Source: CAG-307 sp964524125
GTDB lineage: Bacteria > Bacillota_I > Bacilli_A > Acholeplasmatales > Anaeroplasmataceae
NCBI GenBank assembly: GCA_964524125.1
Contig: CAZGBY010000032.1
Location: 1-20,275, forward strand
Direction of reading: 5' to 3'
DNA length: 20,275 nt
Shown here: in pieces, positions 14,968 to 20,275 of the stretch
Numbering within the stretch: position 1 is the stretch's first letter
How the letters are laid out: every line of letters starts with the position of its first letter
Position numbers and translations under genes: made by a program
Notes under the pieces: model-generated
Database searches by the model: none
What the model was told of the DNA's origin: nothing
Seen by the model: the letters and a program-made list of their open reading frames with translations, nothing else

Positions 14968-15381
14968 CTAAAGTCTATCTAAAAAATCTTGTAAAATCAC
15001 AACTGCGGCCATCTCATCTTTTTTAAGGTGACGCTTTTGTCGTGACATGTTACCTAAAATCATTGCTTTATCTACTCTTACAGTAGTTAATCTTTCATCG
15101 ATTAAATATACTTTAATATCTGATTGTGATTCAATTTTATCTTTAAAATCATATGAAATTTGACTACGAATACCTTCGTCTCCATTCATATGTTTAGGAT
15201 TTCCTAAAACAATTTCTTTAATACCTTCTTTATTACATATTGAAATTGTTTCTAAAGCAGCATAATCATAATCATCATCAGAAAATCTTATAGTAGTTAG
15301 TGGTCTTGCAAACATCCCAAGCTCATCTGATATTGCAAGTCCTAATGTTTTTGATCCTAAATCAAGTCCTAAATACTTCAC
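14968..15381 (-). CDS. ruvX: Holliday junction resolvase-like protein RuvX (YqgF)
   Basis: RNase H-fold nuclease of the YqgF/RuvX family. In E. coli the homologue processes the 5' end of 16S pre-rRNA; resolvase activity is proposed in other bacteria. The 137-residue length is standard. The acidic active-site residues are visible: D7 in LGLDLGSKTLGLA, E96 in LIDERLTT (93-100), and D122 in KKDEMAA. IVLGNPKHMNG (57-67) is the conserved central strand. The start codon is GTG (15379-15381), sharing one base with the alaS stop TAG, with AAAGGA 9 bases upstream inside alaS. The next gene is DUF1292, 9 bases on. The small IreB (UPF0297/YrzL) gene usually found between alaS and ruvX is absent. Confidence 0.93.
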   Translation of the reverse strand: MKYLGLDLGSKTLGLAISDELGMFARPLTTIRFSDDDYDYAALETISICNKEGIKEIVLGNPKHMNGDEGIRSQISYDFKDKIESQSDIKVYLIDERLTTVRVDKAMILGNMSRQKRHLKKDEMAAVVILQDFLDRL

Positions 15382-17987
15382 TAAATTAAATCCTTTACAG
15401 CTAAAATCGCTTCATCTTCTTTAGATGGGTCTTTACCACCAGCTTGAGCTATGTCTGGTTTCCCTCCACCTTTTCCATCACAAATTAAAGCTGCGGCTTT
15501 TACTAAATTAGATGCGTTAAGTTCGTTATTTGTTTTTGCAATAAATGTAATTTTATCACTAGTCTTAGCAGATATAAATACTAAACGTAAGTTATACTTA
15601 TTTAATAATGCACTAGCTAAATCTTTAAGTACATTAATATCAGATGATGATTCTTTAATGAATAATACATCACCTTCAATTAAAGATGAATAACTATCAA
15701 GTGAAGATAGGGCATTCTTACTCTTTTGTTCTTTATATTCTTTATCTAAGTTCTTAACTAAATTTGATACATATTTAATATGTTCTTTTAAATCTAGAAT
15801 TGATCTATATCCATACGTATAGTTTATCTTATAATCATCATTAAATGATAAGTTAATACCTTCTTCTTTAGCATTTTTTACAATTAAATTTGCTTTATTT
15901 AAGATTGTTTGAAGTTCATTTTCTAAATTCTTAATATTTTCTTTTAATAATTCATGAGAATTTTCACCAGTTGTAGCTAGACATCTATAAATTCCAGAAC
16001 CAATTGATTCAATAGAATTAATTTCAAAATTAATAATTTCTTTAGTATTACCAACATGAGTACCAGCACAGAATTCTTTAGATACATCCATATCTACAAC
16101 TCTAACTAAATCACCATATTTATCATCAAATAAGGCCATTGCGTCTAGTTTCTTAGCTTCTTCTAATTTCATTACATTAGTCTTAACTTCATGTGCAGAT
16201 TTAATATATTCATTAACTAAATCTTCAACCTTACAAATTTCTTCTTCAGTTAATGAATTATAATTATTAAAGTCAAATCTCATATAGCTTGAAGCGACTT
16301 GAGAACCTTGTTGGTGAATATGATTACCAAATAATAATTGAAGTGCAGCTTGGAATAAGTGAGCAGATGAGTGATTCTTTCTAGTTAAATTACGATTATT
16401 TTCATTTACAATACATAATACTTCATCACCTACTTTTAGGTTATGACCTTTTAATGTATGAATATGTTGAGAATTTGGCATCTTAGCTACATCTAATACT
16501 TCAAATCCTGCAATAGTACCCTTATCACAAAGTTGACCACCTGAAAATGCATAAAATGGAGTCTTATCAAGTACAACCGCATCATCAAATACAGCTATAA
16601 CTTTAGAGTTACAAGTTAAAGTATCATATCCTATAAATAAAGATTCTTCTTTAAATTGCATAAAAGCTTCATTTTGACCTTTCATAGATGCGATATCTTT
16701 TCTTGATGATCTAGCTCTTTCCTTTTGGTCTTGCATAGCTTGTTTAAATCCTGCCTCATCAACAGTCTTACCAAGTTCTTCTGCATATTCTAAAGTAAGT
16801 TCATATGGAAATCCATAGGTATCATAAAGTAAGAAAGCATCTTCTCCACTTATTACATTACATGAACTTGCGATTTGTTCAAAACGCTTTTCACCTTGAG
16901 TAATAGTTTCTAAGAATTTAGCTTCTTCTTTAGTAATAATTTCTTTTACTATAGCTGATTTTTCATTTAAATATGGATAGAAAGGATTCATAATATCAAT
17001 TACGATGTCAACAAGTGATGCCATAAATGGTTTATTAATACCTAATTTCTTAGCATATTTAGTAGCTCTTCTTAAAACTCTACGAAGTACATATCCACGC
17101 CCTTCATTAGACATAGTTGCTCCATCTGAAAGAGCGAATGTAACTGTTCTTACATGGTCTGCGATAACCTTAAATGCCATTTGACCTTCATATTTAACAT
17201 TTGATATTTCTTCAATCTTATCAATTAATGGTTTAAATAAGTCTGTATCATAGTTAGTATCTACGCCTTGCATTACACAACATAATCTTTCAAGACCTGA
17301 ACCTGTATCAATATTTTTATGAGGTAATTCTTTATATTCATTTCTTGGAATGCCAGGTTTAGAATTATATTGAGAGAATACAATATTCCAAATTTCAATG
17401 AAACGGTCATTTTCAATATCATGTTCAATTAATTCTTTACCACGCTTATCATAAGATTCGCCTCTGTCGAAGAATATTTCAGTATCTGGTCCACATGGTC
17501 CTTCCCCTATTTCCCAAAAGTTTCCTTCAAGGGGAATCAAATGATCTTCTTCCATTCCACATTTTATCCATAATTCTTTTGTTTTAATATCATCTGGATA
17601 ATAAGTAATATATAGTAAGTCTTTAGACATATCAAACCATTTTTCACTAGTTAATAACTCAAATGCCCATGGAAGAACTTCATCTCTAAAATAATCACCT
17701 ATAGAGAAGTTACCAAGCATTTCAAAGAATGTATGGTGACGAGCGGTTTTACCTACATTTTCAATATCATTAGTACGAATACATTTTTGTGCATTTGTAA
17801 TACGTGGATTTGAAGGAATTACAGACCCATCAAAATACTTTTTTAAAGGACTTACACCTGCATTAGTCCATAAAAGTGTAGGGTCATTTTGAGGAACTAG
17901 TGAAGCACTTTTTTCTACACTATGACCTTTTGATTTAAAAAAATCTAACCACATTTGTCTTATTTCATAACTTTTTAATTTCTTCAT
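15381..17987 (-). CDS. alaS: Alanyl-tRNA synthetase
   Basis: Class II synthetase that charges tRNA-Ala. The 868 residues give the full architecture. Catalytic core: HHTFFEMLGNFSIGDYF (84-100, motif 2), GNFWEIGEGPCGPDTEIF (155-172), and GRGYVLRRVLRRA (297-309, motif 3). Editing domain with the zinc-type HxxxH (H539, H543) and CAGTH (C640, H644). C-terminal C-Ala domain ending GGGKPDIAQAGG about 20 residues before the terminus. The start at 17987 has AAAGGAGG 7 bases upstream. Expression is controlled by a T-box leader just upstream (18008-18203). It is the first gene of the unit alaS-ruvX-DUF1292-trmR-panE. Confidence 0.98.
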   Translation of the reverse strand: MKKLKSYEIRQMWLDFFKSKGHSVEKSASLVPQNDPTLLWTNAGVSPLKKYFDGSVIPSNPRITNAQKCIRTNDIENVGKTARHHTFFEMLGNFSIGDYFRDEVLPWAFELLTSEKWFDMSKDLLYITYYPDDIKTKELWIKCGMEEDHLIPLEGNFWEIGEGPCGPDTEIFFDRGESYDKRGKELIEHDIENDRFIEIWNIVFSQYNSKPGIPRNEYKELPHKNIDTGSGLERLCCVMQGVDTNYDTDLFKPLIDKIEEISNVKYEGQMAFKVIADHVRTVTFALSDGATMSNEGRGYVLRRVLRRATKYAKKLGINKPFMASLVDIVIDIMNPFYPYLNEKSAIVKEIITKEEAKFLETITQGEKRFEQIASSCNVISGEDAFLLYDTYGFPYELTLEYAEELGKTVDEAGFKQAMQDQKERARSSRKDIASMKGQNEAFMQFKEESLFIGYDTLTCNSKVIAVFDDAVVLDKTPFYAFSGGQLCDKGTIAGFEVLDVAKMPNSQHIHTLKGHNLKVGDEVLCIVNENNRNLTRKNHSSAHLFQAALQLLFGNHIHQQGSQVASSYMRFDFNNYNSLTEEEICKVEDLVNEYIKSAHEVKTNVMKLEEAKKLDAMALFDDKYGDLVRVVDMDVSKEFCAGTHVGNTKEIINFEINSIESIGSGIYRCLATTGENSHELLKENIKNLENELQTILNKANLIVKNAKEEGINLSFNDDYKINYTYGYRSILDLKEHIKYVSNLVKNLDKEYKEQKSKNALSSLDSYSSLIEGDVLFIKESSSDINVLKDLASALLNKYNLRLVFISAKTSDKITFIAKTNNELNASNLVKAAALICDGKGGGKPDIAQAGGKDPSKEDEAILAVKDLI

Positions 17988-18007
17988 ATGAAGTCCTCCT
18001 TTAAAAC

Positions 18008-18036
18008 AAAAAAAGTCCTTAAAAAAATCTAAGGAC
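18008..18036 (-). terminator. Regulated terminator of the alaS T-box
   Basis: On the minus strand GTCCTTA (18030-18036) pairs with TAAGGAC (18015-18021) across an 8-nt loop, followed by seven T residues (18008-18014). The 5' arm also takes part in the alternative antiterminator with the AAGG of the T-box, the usual switch arrangement. Confidence 0.9.
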
Positions 18037-18203
18037 GAATTATCGCGGTACCACCTTAGTTCAAAGTTATAAACTTTGCACTTTAAAACATCTTTAACGC
18101 AGATTATACGTTAGCTCCATAGTAGCTTCAAGACTAATTTTCTGGCTTTCACCATCCCAGATCGCTATTTTTTTAGCTTTACTTATCTATTTCATTGCTA
18201 TAT
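18008..18203 (-). promoter_or_regulatory. T-box leader of alaS (tRNA-Ala sensing, transcription antitermination)
   Basis: The canonical T-box sequence AAGGTGGTACCGCG lies on the minus strand at 18044-18057. Its UGGU fits the ACCA end of tRNA-Ala. Upstream, Stem I has the conserved apical part with GATGGTGAAAGCC (about 18144-18156) inside a CTGG/CCAG stem. Two alanine GCU triplets on the 3' side of Stem I are specifier candidates (18124-18126 and 18113-18115); I cannot decide between them without folding. Uncharged tRNA-Ala would stabilise the antiterminator formed by the T-box bulge region and so prevent the downstream terminator. Confidence 0.93.
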
Positions 18204-18209
18204 GTAAAT

Positions 18210-18220
18210 ATTTTATCATA
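18210..18220 (-). promoter_or_regulatory. Probable -10 region of the alaS leader promoter
   Basis: Overlapping TATGAT (18215-18220) and TAAAAT (18210-18215) on the minus strand are suitable -10 hexamers placing the transcription start near the beginning of Stem I. No convincing -35 is seen at 16-18 bases upstream in this A/T-rich stretch. Confidence 0.45.
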
Positions 18221-18280
18221 TTTTAATAAAAAATAAAGTAAAAAGTAACTAACAAAATAAAAATTGTTAAAAAAGTTAAA

Positions 18281-18309
18281 AATTAAAAAGTGAGCATTTA
18301 ATACTCACT
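18281..18309 (-). terminator. Rho-independent terminator of thiT
   Basis: On the minus strand AGTGAGTA (18302-18309) pairs with TGCTCACT (18289-18296), 8 bp including one G-U, around a 5-nt loop, followed by a five-T run (18285-18289) and a further T-rich stretch. It lies 25 bases after the thiT stop. Together with the T-box leader it accounts for the gene-free interval between alaS and thiT; the remaining bases are A/T-rich with no other feature seen. Confidence 0.82.
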
Positions 18310-18334
18310 CTAGTGTTCAATGGGAACTTTAAAA

Positions 18335-19411
18335 TTAAATTTCTTTTTTATACTTAAAATTTAGTATTATTGTACTAATAAGTAATATAATACCAAATAT
18401 TAACCAAATACCATAATAAGCTATATTATCATAATTATTTAAAATAGGATCTTTAAGTTTAATAAACACTTTATAAGAAAATGTAAATATATAACTTAAA
18501 GATGTAATTATAGAGCCTATAGATGTAATATAAAGTCCTAAATATAAGTATTTTATATCTTGTTTATAATTTTTTATATATCCTATTAAATAGTAAATAC
18601 CAATAAGAAATAATGCAAGTCCAATTATTACAAGTACAATATAAGACATACTTCTACCTAAATGAGATTCACTATATTCATAATACTCTTTAGAGAATGA
18701 AGATTCTTTAATAGAAAGTACTATAAATACTATAAACATAACTAAACCAGTTAATAATGTTGATATGCTTAATATTAAATGAGATTTCCTATTTTCAATT
18801 GGTTTAATTTCTTCTTTTGATATTTCTTCATCAAATATAAATTGAGGATGAGCAGTAATAATACTTACAAATATTATACAAGTTAATATTATAGATGGAA
18901 TCATATATGAACCATTATATGTTACTGAATAAACAATTCTTGGCCATATAGTATCTGTAGAATTTTGAGGCCAAAATAAAACTCCAGACATAAAATGTGA
19001 AAAATATTTACCAATTCCACCTAAAATTGAAGAAAGTGATAAAAATAGAATCTTTTTATTTTGAGTTGTACTTTTAAAATACATATTTTTAAAAATACAA
19101 CATAAAGAACAAAAACTATATGCAAATATATAATCAAATCCTACTTGAAATAAATTCTTCCACCATATATCAGATACTACATAAAATCCTAATGTTAGTT
19201 GTAAAAATCCCATAATAAGTCCTGTAATAAATCCAGCACTAAATCCCCTTCTATATGTCATTAAAAATACAACAATCATTGCAAATCCGACAGATCCTCC
19301 ATTTACAAAGATTGCATTTGAAAAAGCACCTTGAAATGCATCAAGTACAAATCCAAGTGCAGCAAATATAGCCACTTCTGCTAAAATTCTAATGTCGATT
19401 TTCTTTTTCAT
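18335..19411 (-). CDS. thiT: Thiamine ECF transporter S component ThiT with an extra C-terminal membrane domain
   Basis: Thiamine-binding membrane subunit that works with a shared ECF ATPase/EcfT module (not in this window). Residues about 5-185 match ThiT: ILAEVAIFAALGFVLDAF, NGGSVGFAMIVVFLMTYRRG (37-56), GFITGLIMGFLQL, IWWKNLFQVGFDYIFAY (82-98), FSHFMSGVLFW (137-147) and YSVTYNGSYMIPS (161-173), the last two being thiamine-site regions. ThiT is normally about 180-200 residues; this protein has 358. After a charged linker (about 194-210) come about four more hydrophobic segments (about 211-233, 254-278, 287-312, 330-351). The ATG at 19411 has AAAGGA 8 bases upstream; an in-frame ATG at 19474 lies before the riboswitch terminator and is rejected. 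The TPP riboswitch upstream confirms the substrate. Confidence 0.9.
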   Translation of the reverse strand: MKKKIDIRILAEVAIFAALGFVLDAFQGAFSNAIFVNGGSVGFAMIVVFLMTYRRGFSAGFITGLIMGFLQLTLGFYVVSDIWWKNLFQVGFDYIFAYSFCSLCCIFKNMYFKSTTQNKKILFLSLSSILGGIGKYFSHFMSGVLFWPQNSTDTIWPRIVYSVTYNGSYMIPSIILTCIIFVSIITAHPQFIFDEEISKEEIKPIENRKSHLILSISTLLTGLVMFIVFIVLSIKESSFSKEYYEYSESHLGRSMSYIVLVIIGLALFLIGIYYLIGYIKNYKQDIKYLYLGLYITSIGSIITSLSYIFTFSYKVFIKLKDPILNNYDNIAYYGIWLIFGIILLISTIILNFKYKKEI

Positions 19412-19433
19412 TCTAAAGTTCCTTTCTATATAA

Positions 19434-19466
19434 ATAAAAAATTCCCCTAGAAATACTAGAAGAATT
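19434..19466 (-). terminator. Riboswitch-controlled terminator before thiT
   Basis: On the minus strand an 11-bp stem (19456-19466 with 19440-19450, two G-U pairs) with a 5-nt loop runs into a T tract (19434-19440). It lies between the TPP aptamer and the thiT ribosome binding site, so TPP binding probably ends transcription before thiT. Confidence 0.85.
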
Positions 19467-19516
19467 AAAAACATTGTAATTTATGAATATTAAAAAAACA
19501 TAAAAAATAATGTAAC

Positions 19517-19599
19517 CAATACCTACGCTAGCATTACCTAGATCAGGTTCTTGGGTCGTTAACTTAATAACCTCTCAGCCATAAATAGGCTCCCCATTG
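19517..19599 (-). promoter_or_regulatory. TPP (THI-box) riboswitch aptamer
   Basis: Read on the minus strand the aptamer has its diagnostic blocks in order: GGGGAGCC (19588-19595), CTGAGA (19573-19578, the pyrimidine-sensor helix), GACCC and ACCTGATC (19541-19548, the pyrophosphate-sensor helix), then GGTAATGCTAGCGTAGG. The closing helix P1 pairs 19595-19599 with 19517-19521. It sits 105 bases upstream of the thiT ATG with a terminator between, giving an OFF switch at high TPP. Confidence 0.96.
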
Positions 19600-19612
19600 A
19601 AACACTATTTGT

Positions 19613-19641
19613 ATTATAGAATATTTTTTAACAAAATACAA
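19613..19641 (-). promoter_or_regulatory. Promoter of the TPP riboswitch-thiT transcript
   Basis: On the minus strand a perfect TATAAT (19613-19618) is 17 bases from TTGTAT (19636-19641). Transcription would start a few bases before the aptamer P1. It lies in the 3' region after thiN, so thiT can be made independently of thiN. Confidence 0.7.
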
Positions 19642-19668
19642 GGCACTATTAGAATTAATATTAAATTG

Positions 19669-20274
19669 TTAAATATTATCATTATTTGACAGTATTACAA
19701 GTAAATTACCATTTATAGAAACTAAATTGTCATTAGTAATTACCTCATTAGATATACATAGACTATCAAATCTTTTAAGTAAATAATTATTTAAATTATA
19801 TTTAAATCCTTTTAAAGAAATAACTATATCGCTGTCATATGCAAAAAATGATATATATTTATAATTATAATTAATATTAAATGAATTATTTTTTAAATAA
19901 ATAATTGAATTATTAGACATGATTTTAAGATTTGGGTATTCATTAAATAATGTTAAATTAGCTATTAAATGTTCAACTCTTTTACCGTCTATTCCACCAA
20001 ACATATAAACATCATTTGTAAGTTTATATGCATAATTTAAAGATTCTTTAGTATCAGTTAAATCTTTTTCTTTATTCAATTTAATAACTTTATAAACTTC
20101 TTTTATTTTATTAAAATCATCATTTGATACAGAATCAAAATCACCAATAGCTAGATCAAGTTTTAAATTATAATCTAGAGCTTTTAACGCTCCTTTATCT
20201 ACACCAATTAAATAATCACAAAATGATATATCCATGTTATTATTAAAATCAGGCATAATTAATCCAATTTTCAT
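19669..20274 (-). CDS. thiN: Thiamine pyrophosphokinase
   Basis: Transfers pyrophosphate from ATP to thiamine, producing ThDP. The 201-residue protein carries the family motifs: VDKGALKAL (25-33), LAIGDFDSVS (41-50), EKDLTDTKESL (69-79) and GGIDGKRVEHLIANL (93-107); the C-terminal half is the beta-sandwich thiamine-binding domain, poorly conserved and rich in Asn/Ile/Leu. The length matches B. subtilis-type enzymes (about 210). The start ATG is one base from the window edge, so its ribosome binding site is not visible; MKIGLIMPDF fits the first beta strand of the family, so the gene is probably complete. No terminator is visible after its stop, so transcripts may run into the riboswitch region and be terminated there when TPP is high. 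It forms a thiamine salvage pair with thiT. Confidence 0.92.
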   Translation of the reverse strand: MKIGLIMPDFNNNMDISFCDYLIGVDKGALKALDYNLKLDLAIGDFDSVSNDDFNKIKEVYKVIKLNKEKDLTDTKESLNYAYKLTNDVYMFGGIDGKRVEHLIANLTLFNEYPNLKIMSNNSIIYLKNNSFNINYNYKYISFFAYDSDIVISLKGFKYNLNNYLLKRFDSLCISNEVITNDNLVSINGNLLVILSNNDNI

Positions 20275-20275
20275 A

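Noticed and set aside
15451..15693. 80-codon plus-strand open frame inside alaS
   Set aside because: Antisense shadow of the C-Ala domain of AlaS.
19412..19474. 21-residue N-terminal extension of ThiT
   Set aside because: The extra codons read through the riboswitch terminator hairpin; the ATG at 19411 has AAAGGA at good spacing.
1..20275. CRISPR arrays, insertion sequences, prophage, toxin-antitoxin or tRNA/rRNA genes
   Set aside because: No spaced direct repeats, transposase-like frames, or cloverleaf sequences were seen; intergenic space is short and accounted for.

Overview
The window is a gene-dense, strongly AT-rich bacterial chromosome segment carrying housekeeping genes only. Gene content and order (nusB-xseA-xseB-dxs-tlyA-recN; alaS-ruvX-DUF1292-trmR; a T-box leader; a TPP riboswitch ahead of thiT) point to Bacillota, most likely a streamlined Bacilli/Erysipelotrichales/RF39-like, probably host-associated lineage. 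That placement is inferred from gene order and composition, not from a phylogeny. Tryptophan is read from TGG, and TGA is used as a stop (the dxs/tlyA ATGA junction), so the genetic code is the standard bacterial one and not the Mycoplasma code. I see no mobile element, phage gene, CRISPR array, tRNA or rRNA.

Layout. 1-1156 (+): 3' part of an M18 aminopeptidase, ending in a strong hairpin shared with the convergent recN. 1216-7323 (-): a compact operon transcribed as nusB-xseA-xseB-dxs-tlyA-recN, with overlapping or touching genes. Its upstream region (7324-7533) holds an extended -10 promoter, a second good promoter, a terminator-like hairpin between them, and the ftsZ terminator. 7534-10727 (-): murG-murB-ftsZ, a remnant of a division/cell-wall cluster; ftsZ has its own consensus-like promoter. 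10761-11929 (-): mnmA with its own terminator. 11986-13083 (+): ftsW, divergent from mnmA and convergent with the next operon, the two stop codons overlapping. 13080-17987 (-): alaS-ruvX-DUF1292-trmR-panE behind a T-box leader that senses uncharged tRNA-Ala. 18281-20274 (-): a thiamine module, thiN (thiamine pyrophosphokinase) followed by a TPP riboswitch-terminator and thiT (the thiamine-binding subunit of an ECF transporter), here with an extra C-terminal membrane domain.

How the genes work together. ThiT and ThiN scavenge thiamine and convert it to ThDP, the cofactor of Dxs in the same window. Dxs starts the MEP isoprenoid route that ultimately feeds the lipid carrier used by MurG and FtsW. 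MurB, MurG, FtsW and FtsZ belong to septal peptidoglycan synthesis. AlaS, MnmA, TrmR, TlyA and NusB serve tRNA/rRNA synthesis and modification. RecN, XseAB and RuvX serve DNA repair and nucleic-acid processing.

I found no clearly new system. The points most worth a second look are the two-domain ThiT, a possible short attenuated leader or small RNA upstream of nusB, the cysteine-rich tail of the DUF1292 protein, and the pruned versions of three conserved Bacillota gene clusters.
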